From positions 1-46,139 of the forward strand of contig JABLTJ010000029.1 in NCBI GenBank assembly GCA_013166775.1: a DNA stretch of 46,139 bases. The letters are read 5' to 3'. The translations under genes were made by a program, and so were the position numbers. Origin of the DNA: Promethearchaeati archaeon (GTDB lineage Archaea > Asgardarchaeota > Heimdallarchaeia > Heimdallarchaeales > Heimdallarchaeaceae). The notes beneath the pieces are model-generated. The model ran no database searches. It saw only the letters and a list, made by a program, of their open reading frames with translations, and was not told the DNA's origin. Shown here in pieces: positions 32,246 through 40,342 of the stretch (the stretch's first letter is position 1; the number at the start of each line of letters is the position of its first letter).

Positions 32246-34180
32246 ATGGACGTAGTACTGTTTAAAGGAATTCTGCAAAAATCTTCCGTAAAGTTTGGGC
32301 TATTATCAAAGAAAATGATTCTAAGTTTTGAAAAAGATGGAAAACATCTTCTTCCACGTGACAGAAGTAAACAGCTGATTGAATTACCTTCAGAAATTGA
32401 TTTAAGGAAGATAAAGAAAAATTCCAAAGAAGCATCGAAAGCAATCGAATTTTATCTCAATTATCCAGAATTAGAGAGTACAGCATTTGGTGCGTATATG
32501 ATTGATTATTATATTCAAGAAATGTCAAACAAGGATCAGATTATAGAGGAACTTGATGAAGAAGCAAGAAGTTTCTTTGATCCCCTGATTGAACGCTTTT
32601 TGCAACCTACTTTTCTTAAGAATTCTGCATTTTATCCTAATTATGAAAAAGAATCTAAAGTGATATCGAGATATGCACTTCTTGATTTAGAGCTAGTGTT
32701 TGGGACAGTATTGAGAAATATCGAAGGTCTTCTTTTCAAGGATGAGAAACCTGTTCCCATCTTCCCTTTGAGATATTCAACTCGAGCTGTAACTGAGGAT
32801 GATCTAGATAAACTTGAAGGTATTGTTAAAGAAAGATTAGCTAAATGGTTTAGTTGGAGAACAATCTTGAGGAAAGCTCCTTATTTCTACAACCACATAA
32901 TCCATTGGATTCACCAGATTCTAGAAAAACTGTATCCTGAGGATCAAGAAGTAATAAAAGATATAGTTGAGACTACAGAACGAGCTGAAGTATTTGGCAA
33001 TCCTGATATCTTTGACTCTCTTCAGCAAGGAGAGGACTTCAAAGCTGATGACCTATCTTCAGTTAGTTTAAACAAAAATATATTGTATTATCTATCTTTA
33101 CAATATTTCTTACAAGAAAAGCAATTAACTTTCAAGAAATATAATCAAACAGGTGCATTCGGATATCAGAATATTCTTATCTCAATGGCAAATATATTCA
33201 CTTCATTACCTCTATTCACAAATTTTAATCCTCCATTCGCTATGATTGCTGGAGGATTAATAGAATGGATAGAACAAGGACTTCCTTTCAACGCTATTCG
33301 AGGGAATCAGCAACTTGATCCCTATAATATTATTCCCAATGCTCTAGGTTTCTATCTATCAATTATCAGTAGCAAAATTAAAACTTTAAAAGAAAGAAAA
33401 TTCCTTCTCGCAAAATCATTGGAAAAGATTTTTTCTCCTTCAGTATTCAAGGAAGGTTTGGTTTGGCATAAGCGATCAACTTTAGCTATGCAAGGAAAAG
33501 ATGCTAATGTTGAGAACATAGAGATTACAGATGAAGAAAATCTAGAAAAACTCAAGGAGATTCAAGAATCTCTGGATAAATATGCTAAATCACTAAGATT
33601 AAGAAAAGAAAAACAAGAAGAAATCAAATCGATTGTTGAAAAAATGAATATTATTGACAAAGATTTCGATGAGATGAAGGAAGAAAGAGATAATTTCTTG
33701 AAAATTAATGATAGTTCAAAGGAACTTCTTACCGACTTTCAGAAGGATTTTCTACTTTCAGTACAATTATTTGAGAATGATAAGAAGATTCTTGATTCTT
33801 TCGCAGAATTATTTGATTTTACAAATAAATATATAGTATTAGGAAATGCTAGTTCACTCTATGGTCTCGCGCTTCTTTTCTGGATGATTAGTATTACTAA
33901 TGAAGGTTCATTGAAGTGGCTAACCCAAGCAATTGAAGATAAACCTGATCTTTCCTATGAAAGTAAAATTCTTACTGTAGTTTGTACTATATACAACACC
34001 TCTCTTCAAGGATTGAAAATTAGAGACCACCCATTAATTGAGACTACAGCTCCTACAGTAATTGTTCAAACAGCTCAAAACCTAAGTGAATTTCTAGTTG
34101 CTAAAGATATTTCAGAAGAGGAAAATTACCCATTCTATGATTTATTGATAAAAAATCTAGAAACTGTCTACCCTATGTAA
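32246..34180 (+). CDS. Large hypothetical protein with a predicted coiled coil
   Basis: A 644-residue, mostly helical cytosolic protein; I do not recognise a family. The N-terminus (VVLFKGILQKSSVKFGLL) and DRSKQLIELP are beta-like. The middle is rich in long helices with conserved-looking IERFLQPTFLKNS and GLIEWIEQGLPFNAI. Residues about 425-505 are coiled-coil-like, with heptad-compatible LEKLKEIQESLDKYAKSLRL and 'KEEIKSIVEKMNIIDKDFDEMKEE'-type sequence. The C-terminus has YIVLGNASSLYGLALLFW and APTVIVQTAQNLSEF. No nucleotide-binding or metal motif is evident. It has its own promoter and is followed by a transporter gene 73 nt downstream on the same strand. A lineage-specific scaffold or adaptor is possible. 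Confidence 0.7.
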   Translation: MDVVLFKGILQKSSVKFGLLSKKMILSFEKDGKHLLPRDRSKQLIELPSEIDLRKIKKNSKEASKAIEFYLNYPELESTAFGAYMIDYYIQEMSNKDQIIEELDEEARSFFDPLIERFLQPTFLKNSAFYPNYEKESKVISRYALLDLELVFGTVLRNIEGLLFKDEKPVPIFPLRYSTRAVTEDDLDKLEGIVKERLAKWFSWRTILRKAPYFYNHIIHWIHQILEKLYPEDQEVIKDIVETTERAEVFGNPDIFDSLQQGEDFKADDLSSVSLNKNILYYLSLQYFLQEKQLTFKKYNQTGAFGYQNILISMANIFTSLPLFTNFNPPFAMIAGGLIEWIEQGLPFNAIRGNQQLDPYNIIPNALGFYLSIISSKIKTLKERKFLLAKSLEKIFSPSVFKEGLVWHKRSTLAMQGKDANVENIEITDEENLEKLKEIQESLDKYAKSLRLRKEKQEEIKSIVEKMNIIDKDFDEMKEERDNFLKINDSSKELLTDFQKDFLLSVQLFENDKKILDSFAELFDFTNKYIVLGNASSLYGLALLFWMISITNEGSLKWLTQAIEDKPDLSYESKILTVVCTIYNTSLQGLKIRDHPLIETTAPTVIVQTAQNLSEFLVAKDISEEENYPFYDLLIKNLETVYPM

Positions 34181-34253
34181 ATAAATCAAAATAAATGAAG
34201 AATTTTTAGTAGAATTAAAAGATTTATAATCCAATCTAATTCTCTTTCTTTCA

Positions 34254-35213
34254 ATGCACTATGTAGCCCAACTTGCAATAAGCATTGTAACAATCTATGG
34301 TGGTATAGGTGCAGGATTCCTTTTCCAGAAATTACCCAAATCAGAGCAAGTAGGTAAATGGATGCTTTTTGCAGGATTGAACATTCTTACACCTCTCATG
34401 CTGATTTTTGTATTTTTAGATCTAGAATCTTTTAACGGAGTAAACTGGGGGTATGTTTTTCTTGTCTGTACTGTTGCAATGTTTATATCAATGATAATAG
34501 ACTGGATAATGATTAGAAAAAAAAACATGACAAAAGCAGCAAAAGGAGCAGAATTAAGTGCTATGGGATTCATGAATGGAATTTTTTATCCATTTCCCAT
34601 AATAATTGGAGTCTTACCTCCTGAACATCAAGCTGAGGGTTTACTTGCTGCTTCTCTATTTTTACTAATCCAGACTATATATCGAAATAGTTTCGGTGTA
34701 TACATTGGCATACACTATGGCTCAACTTCAAGAAAATCATTGCTAAGAATTCTCAGGGAATTATTGCTTTTTCCCCCAACCTTAGGGATGTTTCTTGGTA
34801 TTATTTTACGATTTACAGTAGGTCGGTATGAAAGTAGTGATTTAGTTGCTATATCTGTTTTGAATAATATTACAATGTTCATAATGCTAGCTATAGTGGG
34901 ATTAGGTTTTATATTACCTAGGAAGGAAGAATGGAAGGAAATTCCAATTATCAGAGGAATAATTGCTAGATTCGGAGGAGGATTGTTAACCATTATAATG
35001 ATAATCTTTCTGCCTCTTACTATAATCGCTCAAATACCTTTAATTATTCAGAGTATTGCTCCTCCAGCAGTCAATAATTCTGCTTATGCGAAATTTTTCG
35101 AATTAGATGAAATCTTAACAAGTAGATTCATTACAATATTGACTTTAATTGCATTAATGTTTCTACCAATCGAAATAGCTATATTGATGTGGTGGCAGCA
35201 AATAATACTATAG
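34254..35213 (+). CDS. AEC (auxin efflux carrier-like) family transporter
   Basis: A 319-residue protein with about nine or ten membrane segments. YGGIGAGFLFQKL at the start, LNILTPLMLIFVFLDL (family 'n...P.l.f..l...'), MGFMNGIFYPFPIIIGV (the 'N.gf.g.P....' segment) and LLFPPTLGMFLGIILRFTVG (the half-way 'nP...g..lG.......' repeat) follow the Mem_trans/AEC pattern. Members export organic acids, malonate or auxin in bacteria and plants. The substrate is unknown here. The next operon downstream is a 2-oxoacid oxidoreductase with a DASS carrier, so a carboxylate is plausible. Confidence 0.75.
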   Translation: MHYVAQLAISIVTIYGGIGAGFLFQKLPKSEQVGKWMLFAGLNILTPLMLIFVFLDLESFNGVNWGYVFLVCTVAMFISMIIDWIMIRKKNMTKAAKGAELSAMGFMNGIFYPFPIIIGVLPPEHQAEGLLAASLFLLIQTIYRNSFGVYIGIHYGSTSRKSLLRILRELLLFPPTLGMFLGIILRFTVGRYESSDLVAISVLNNITMFIMLAIVGLGFILPRKEEWKEIPIIRGIIARFGGGLLTIIMIIFLPLTIIAQIPLIIQSIAPPAVNNSAYAKFFELDEILTSRFITILTLIALMFLPIEIAILMWWQQIIL

Positions 35214-35309
35214 AATATATTGGTGACAACATATAATATGTTAAACACATTTTGGTAGTAACAAGTTTTAATATAGTCATAATTTGCTTTCACCCTAAAG
35301 AAAGATAAT

Positions 35310-35341
35310 CATAAATTGACTGTACCATAAATTGACTGCAC
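35310..35341 (+). repeat. Tandem 16-bp direct repeat upstream of korA
   Basis: CATAAATTGACTGTAC (35310-35325) is followed without a gap by CATAAATTGACTGCAC (35326-35341), 15 of 16 identical. It lies about 85-115 nt before the korA ATG and roughly 30-60 nt before a TTTTTAAATAAC TATA-like region (35370-35381), a position typical of an activator or cooperative repressor site. No third copy is seen. Confidence 0.6.
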
Positions 35342-35424
35342 TGAAGAGGTTTATGGTCATTCAAAACAGTTTTTAAATAACTTTAAAGATGAGCTCATAA
35401 TATCTAGAACTAGAGGAAAATTAA

Positions 35425-37173
35425 ATGAAAAAGGATGTTGTGATCCGTTTTGTTGGTAGTGCAGGAGATGGTCTTGTCAGCTTAGGTACACTCTTTGGAA
35501 GGATACTTAAGAAACATAATCTCAATGTTTTAGGTTTCCGAAGTTATCAATCTGTTATAAGGGGGGGATACAATACTTATCAAATTAGATTTTCACGGGA
35601 TGAGGTTTTATCAGTTGGAGAAGGAGCAGATGTTATCTTCCTACTAAACAAACATGTTGCTAATCTCCATAAATCTGTTGTAAATAAGGGGGCAATGGTC
35701 ATATATGACAGTGATACAATGGATCTTGATGAGTTTGATTACCCAAGTGATATTGTAAAACTTGATATTCCACTGGTATCGATTACTAAAGATATTTCAA
35801 AGCTGAAAATTCTTAAGAATATAGTAGGTTTTGGTGCTATAATACAAATTCTTGGTTTAGATGAAACTTTAACGAAAGAAGTTATATTAGAACAATTTGA
35901 GAGAAAAGGCGAAGAGGTTGTATCTACAAATTATGAAGCTTTAGACAAAGGTGTAAAATTCGCCTTAGAGAACCAATGGCCAATAATTTGGGAGAAACAT
36001 AAATACGAAAAAGCACAACAAATGCTTATTACAGGTAATGAAGCTTTAGCTCTAGGAATGATTTCTGCAGGATTAAAATTCTACAGTGGATACCCAATGA
36101 CTCCTGCAACTTCAATAGTTCACTATTTGACAAAACACCTGCCAAAACTGGGTATGATTGTAAAACAGACAGAGGATGAACTTGCTGCTGTTGGAATGGC
36201 TATAGGTGCTGCTTATACTGGAGCAAGATCAGCTACAGGGACTTCAGGGGGTGGTTTTGCACTAATGACGGAACTTATTGGAATGGCTGGAATTGAAGAA
36301 ATTCCTCTTGTTGTTATTAATTCTCAAAGAGCTGGTCCGTCTACAGGAATGGCCACTAAAACAGCTCAAGCTGATCTTTTTCAAGCATATGGTGCATCAC
36401 ATGGAGAATTTCCGAAAGTAATAATAGCTCCTTGTTGTGTAGATGAATCTTTTCTTGTAGGAAGAGAGGCATTAGAAATCGCAGAAAAATATCAAGTAGC
36501 TGTAATAGTTTTAATGGATTTGTATCTATCAGAGCAAATAGCTACAATCAGAAAACTTGATATGAAAAAGAAGAATCAACGCTACGGTATTGAAAACAAT
36601 CCTAGTGATAAATTTGTTAGATACAAAATTACAAAAACTGGTGTATCTCCTCGAACAATCCCTGGTACTGTTAAAGGCATGCATTTTACAGGATCTAGCG
36701 AAAGAAACGAAGAAGGAACCTCACTAGCTTCAACGTTAGCAGGATTGCCAGAAACGTTACCAATCAGAGAATCAATGGTTGAAAAAAGAATGAGGAAACT
36801 AGAATATATCCAGAAAGAATTCCCTGAACCTAAAATAGTAGGTTCAGATAAAGCTGAAATTACATTAATCACTTGGGGTTCAACAAAGTATATCGTGCAA
36901 GAAGCAATACAAGAATTAATGAATGAAGGAATTGAAGCTAATCAATTACACTTGAAATATCTCAATCCACTTAATTCAGAGAAAGTAATAGAAATCTTAT
37001 CCAAAGCATCCAAAACAATCTGTGTTGAACAGAATTATACCGGACAAATGAGTGATTATCTTAGAATGAAAACTGGAATAAATGCAGATGCTCATTTACG
37101 TAGATGGGATGGAGAACCAATTACGACAACGCAAGTAGTAGAAAAAGTCAAAGAGGTGGTCAAAAATGAGTGA
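35425..37173 (+). CDS. korA: 2-oxoacid:acceptor oxidoreductase, fused gamma-alpha subunit (KorA type)
   Basis: This is the large subunit of a two-subunit 2-oxoglutarate or 2-oxoacid:ferredoxin oxidoreductase. Residues 1-190 are the gamma (catalytic CoA) domain (FVGSAGDGLVSLGTLFG, GGYNTYQIRFS). Residues about 200-582 are the alpha domain, with the pyrimidine-binding motif YPMTPATSIVHYL, EDELAAVGMAIGAAYTGARSATGTSGGGF and VVINSQRAGPSTGMATKTAQADL. It ends with an acceptor-binding domain (VGSDKAEITLITWGSTK, YTGQMSDYLR). This is the architecture of archaeal and aerobic KorA, which makes succinyl-CoA from 2-oxoglutarate and CoA and reduces ferredoxin. The ATG is preceded by GAGGA. It overlaps korB by 8 nt. 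The specific 2-oxoacid cannot be fixed by eye. Confidence 0.9.
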   Translation: MKKDVVIRFVGSAGDGLVSLGTLFGRILKKHNLNVLGFRSYQSVIRGGYNTYQIRFSRDEVLSVGEGADVIFLLNKHVANLHKSVVNKGAMVIYDSDTMDLDEFDYPSDIVKLDIPLVSITKDISKLKILKNIVGFGAIIQILGLDETLTKEVILEQFERKGEEVVSTNYEALDKGVKFALENQWPIIWEKHKYEKAQQMLITGNEALALGMISAGLKFYSGYPMTPATSIVHYLTKHLPKLGMIVKQTEDELAAVGMAIGAAYTGARSATGTSGGGFALMTELIGMAGIEEIPLVVINSQRAGPSTGMATKTAQADLFQAYGASHGEFPKVIIAPCCVDESFLVGREALEIAEKYQVAVIVLMDLYLSEQIATIRKLDMKKKNQRYGIENNPSDKFVRYKITKTGVSPRTIPGTVKGMHFTGSSERNEEGTSLASTLAGLPETLPIRESMVEKRMRKLEYIQKEFPEPKIVGSDKAEITLITWGSTKYIVQEAIQELMNEGIEANQLHLKYLNPLNSEKVIEILSKASKTICVEQNYTGQMSDYLRMKTGINADAHLRRWDGEPITTTQVVEKVKEVVKNE

Positions 37174-38056
37174 TGAATATAATTATACGATAAAGGATTT
37201 TGAGAGCTCATTCCGACCTACCTGGTGCAATGGCTGTGGAAATTTTGCTCAATGGAGAGCTATTCGTCAAGCATTAATTGAACTTGAATTACTTCCCGAA
37301 GAAGTGGTTACTGTAAGTGGTATAGGTTGTTCTTCACACATGCCTAATTTCCTGAATGTATTTGGTCTTCAAACTGTTCATGGGAGAGGTATACCAGTAG
37401 CAACAGGAATTAGATTAGCAAATCCTCATCTAACTGTATTAGTTTATGGTGGAGATGGAGATGTATATGGAATAGGGGGAAATCACTTTTTACATGCCTG
37501 CAGAAGGAATGTGGATATTATAACCATTGTTTCTAATAATTTCGTTTATGGTTTAACTACTGGTCAAGCAAGCGCAACAACTCCAGTAGGTACAATAACA
37601 AGAACCACTCCAAGAGGATCAATAGAGAATCCAATTAATCCAATAACTGTAGCGATATCAGCTGGAGCAACATTCGTCGCTAGAGCATTTTCAGGCGATT
37701 TGGAACATCTAACTTATGTAATTAAGGAAGCAATAGCTCATCGTGGTTTTGCATTTGTAGATGTGTTCAGCCCTTGTATAACATTCAATAAAAATCAAAC
37801 CTTCAATTACTTTAGAGAAAGAGTATACAAATTAGAAGAGATAGGACATGATAAGGACGACTACTTTGAAGCTTTAGATTTATCAAATCAACGATTTTTC
37901 AAAGAAAAACTTCCAATTGGAATCTTCTATCAAATAGAAAATAAAACAACATATGAAGAAAGAGATTTTGCACTTAATCAAGGAGTTATACCTGCACATG
38001 CAGATTTAGAATTATCAGATGAGCAAATTGAAGCAATTACTAAGGAGTTTTACTAA
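37166..38056 (+). CDS. korB: 2-oxoacid:acceptor oxidoreductase beta subunit (KorB type)
   Basis: The 296-residue thiamine-diphosphate and Fe-S subunit. TWCNGCGNF (C21, C24), GIGCSSHM (C55) and FSPCITFN (C204) supply the four cysteine ligands of the proximal [4Fe-4S] cluster. GGDGDVYGIGGNHFLHACRRN, then NNFVYGLTTGQASATTP, is the diphosphate- and magnesium-binding ThDP motif (GDGD...NN.vYg.TGGQ.S.TT). There is no ferredoxin-like CxxCxxC delta subunit, so electrons must leave directly to free ferredoxin. It is in one operon with korA (8-nt overlap, GAGGTGG ribosome site) and the DASS carrier (36-nt gap). Confidence 0.92.
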   Translation: MSDEYNYTIKDFESSFRPTWCNGCGNFAQWRAIRQALIELELLPEEVVTVSGIGCSSHMPNFLNVFGLQTVHGRGIPVATGIRLANPHLTVLVYGGDGDVYGIGGNHFLHACRRNVDIITIVSNNFVYGLTTGQASATTPVGTITRTTPRGSIENPINPITVAISAGATFVARAFSGDLEHLTYVIKEAIAHRGFAFVDVFSPCITFNKNQTFNYFRERVYKLEEIGHDKDDYFEALDLSNQRFFKEKLPIGIFYQIENKTTYEERDFALNQGVIPAHADLELSDEQIEAITKEFY

Positions 38057-38092
38057 ATGTATTCGATAGTAATTAATACTTGAGGGAATTAT

Positions 38093-39931
38093 ATGAAAAT
38101 CGAGAAACAAGAGATAAGAAAAATCATAATTTCTGTAGTTTTACTTATTGTTGCAATTACTCTTACTATGACTTTTGCTAAAGGTACAGTAGCTAGTGTA
38201 AATCAAGATGCATCTCTACATGCTTCTTATTTTGATGGTGAAAATCAATATAATAGATCAATCAATTTTACATTTGAACTATTCAAAAACGAAACATATC
38301 CAGAAATAATCAAAACCTATGATTTAGGGTCCAATCTCACTCTATGGCTAGCTTACTCTCCTAAGATTCAAACAGGATACAACAAGCAATTAATAATTAG
38401 AGTTTCAGTCACAGATAGATCAAATTACACAGTCGATCCACTTCCTCGGATTGGTGATTTTAGTATAGAAATTTCGAGTGAATCTGAGGGAGGTTTAAAC
38501 CTTATTCTTCCTGCTTCAACCTTACAACCAGATTATAAAGATCAACAGTGGATTAATTTTACTCTTAGGTTACCATACAAAACTAATATTGTTTTGTCTA
38601 TATTGTTTTTAATCGGAATATTATGGGTCATGGAAACAATTCCACTTGTTGCATCAAGTCTCTTGATACCTGTGATGGGAGTAATTTTTCTAGGTTTAGG
38701 TGCGAAAGGTTTACTTGCACCTTTTGCAGAACCAGTTATTTTCTTATTCCTTGGAGGTTTCATTATCTCTAAAGCAATGAATAAAACTGGTCTAGACAAA
38801 TGGATCTCTCTGAATATTGTACGAATAAGTCCTGATAATCCAAAAATTCTCATGTTATTGATGATGGTAGTTACAGCAGTGCTTTCTATGTTTATGAGTA
38901 ATACAGCTACTGCTGCTACAATGATTCCTATAGCTGTCGCAGTAACGGATAAACTTAAGGTAAACAAGGAAATTGATGAAGAAAAAATCGAAAGATACTC
39001 TAAAGCGTTAATTCTTGGAATTGCATATAGTGCTTCAATAGGTGGAATTGGTTCTGCAATCGGAACTCCCGCAAATCCTATTGCAATTGCTTTATTAAGT
39101 CAATATGCAGGAGTGCAGATTACATTTACAAAATGGTTTGCATTTGGATTACCCATTGTACTATTAATGCTCCCACTTGTTTGGATATACCTTTGGATGG
39201 TATTAAAACCTGAAGTTCCAAAGGAAAGTATTGCTTTTGCAAAAACTGCTGTAAAAAAAGAGCTAGATAACTCTGGTAATTTAAATTGGAAACAAATCTA
39301 TGTTCTATGTGTCTTTCTCTTTGCTTTACTATTATGGTTTTTAGAAGGTATAATCAAGAGATTTCTCTTCCCTACCTTTTCCTCTTCAATTGTGGCAATT
39401 ATAGCAGCTTTTCTTTTATTTATTCCAGCTGTGTTTTCAGATGCTACAGTTCTACAAGGACGCGATGTAAACGATTTGAATTGGAATGCCATACTAATTT
39501 TTGGAGGAGGTTTAACTCTTGGAGTAGTTCTAACAGAATCAGGTGCTGGGGATTTAATCGCATTTTCATTAGCAAAACTCAATATTACGAATAATATTGT
39601 TCTAATTGCTCTAATAGCTGTTGTAAGTATAGTTCTTACATTCATGGCATCCAATACGGGTTCAGCTTCTATTCTTGTTCCACTAGTTATTCCACTTGGA
39701 TTACTATTTCAGATAGATCCCTTGCTTTTAGCAGTTGTAGCTGCTATAGGGTCAAGTATAGACTTTATGCTTCCTCAAGGGACGCCTCCTTCGATGATCG
39801 CCTACAGTACGAATAAATATACTGTTAGAGAAATGGCAAAAATAGGGTCAATTGTTGATATATTAGGATTATTGCTACTTTCCTTTGTTCTTCCATACTT
39901 CTGGAGGTTGCTGGGAATCGTTTCCTTCTAA
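38093..39931 (+). CDS. DASS (SLC13) family dicarboxylate/anion transporter with N-terminal ectodomain
   Basis: A 612-residue transporter of the divalent-anion:sodium symporter family. Family marks are SNTATAATMIPIAVA (first SNT motif), IGTPANPIAIALL, FMASNTGSASILVPL (second SNT motif), LPQGTPPSMIAY, and the ILIFGGGLTLGVVL and FLFLGGFIISKAM helices. Before the first canonical span it has an extra membrane helix (about 10-30) and an external domain of about 130 residues (35-165) with several N-x-S/T sites (NRSINFT, NETYP, NLTLW), which is not usual for the family. Following korB by 36 nt with a GAGGG ribosome site, it probably imports the substrate (2-oxoglutarate, succinate or citrate) for the KorAB enzyme. 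Substrate choice is inference. Confidence 0.9.
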   Translation: MKIEKQEIRKIIISVVLLIVAITLTMTFAKGTVASVNQDASLHASYFDGENQYNRSINFTFELFKNETYPEIIKTYDLGSNLTLWLAYSPKIQTGYNKQLIIRVSVTDRSNYTVDPLPRIGDFSIEISSESEGGLNLILPASTLQPDYKDQQWINFTLRLPYKTNIVLSILFLIGILWVMETIPLVASSLLIPVMGVIFLGLGAKGLLAPFAEPVIFLFLGGFIISKAMNKTGLDKWISLNIVRISPDNPKILMLLMMVVTAVLSMFMSNTATAATMIPIAVAVTDKLKVNKEIDEEKIERYSKALILGIAYSASIGGIGSAIGTPANPIAIALLSQYAGVQITFTKWFAFGLPIVLLMLPLVWIYLWMVLKPEVPKESIAFAKTAVKKELDNSGNLNWKQIYVLCVFLFALLLWFLEGIIKRFLFPTFSSSIVAIIAAFLLFIPAVFSDATVLQGRDVNDLNWNAILIFGGGLTLGVVLTESGAGDLIAFSLAKLNITNNIVLIALIAVVSIVLTFMASNTGSASILVPLVIPLGLLFQIDPLLLAVVAAIGSSIDFMLPQGTPPSMIAYSTNKYTVREMAKIGSIVDILGLLLLSFVLPYFWRLLGIVSF

Positions 39932-40060
39932 ATCTTTTTCTTTTTTTTATTAGTTGGCAATATAGATCGAGGTAAAAGGAGGGAAGGAGGGAAGGAGGTT
40001 ATCTCCCTCCCAATTCTTAGGAATTATGGCTGACAATATGTGATGTGTTTACAAGTCCGT
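39932..40060. other. G-rich tandem repeat with a C-rich partner after the DASS gene
   Basis: In a very AT-rich genome, GGAGGGAAGGAGGGAAGG and GAGG (39978-39998) carry a GGAGGGAA repeat unit. They are followed after TTATC by CTCCCTCCC (40003-40011) that can pair with it. The run follows the T-tract after the transporter stop. It might form a terminator-like hairpin or a G-quadruplex on the plus strand. The rest of 39932-40342 holds the small minus-strand frame listed next. Confidence 0.45.
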
Positions 40061-40237
40061 CTAAAGATCTATCATCTTTCTTTTCCAATCTCTTGTTGAT
40101 TTCTTAAGTGTGAGAATTTCTTGTTTTGGATAACCTATTAGATCAACTTTGAGATTAAAAATGCGAAGTCTGGATTGAATAGAAAACAAAGTGTCGATTC
40201 TACTTTTATTTACATAATAAATCTTTGTTGGAGACAT
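40061..40237 (-). CDS. Possible small gene or remnant, 58 residues
   Basis: From the ATG at 40237 the frame reads MSPTKIYYVNKSRIDTLFSI and on to GYPKQEILTLKKSTRDWKRK before stopping at 40061. Composition is protein-like with a basic tail. The same frame stays open upstream to 40339 for 92 sense codons in total, directly after the tandem stops (TAA TAA, 40345-40340) of the MMPL gene and in its frame, but it has no good start in that part. A TTATATATT box lies about 35 nt before 40237. I recognise no family. It may be a true small gene, a degraded gene or chance. Confidence 0.35.
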   Translation of the reverse strand: MSPTKIYYVNKSRIDTLFSIQSRLRIFNLKVDLIGYPKQEILTLKKSTRDWKRKMIDL

Positions 40238-40342
40238 CAATTTGATCAGTCGATTTATATTTTCATAGTCAATATATAAGTATCTTGGTGTGTATATTTG
40301 ATATAATTTGACACAATATTTTAATGCGTTGAAAATATTTTA

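Noticed and set aside
35310..35341. CRISPR array
   Set aside because: Only two adjacent copies without spacers, and no cas genes; it is a tandem regulatory-type repeat.
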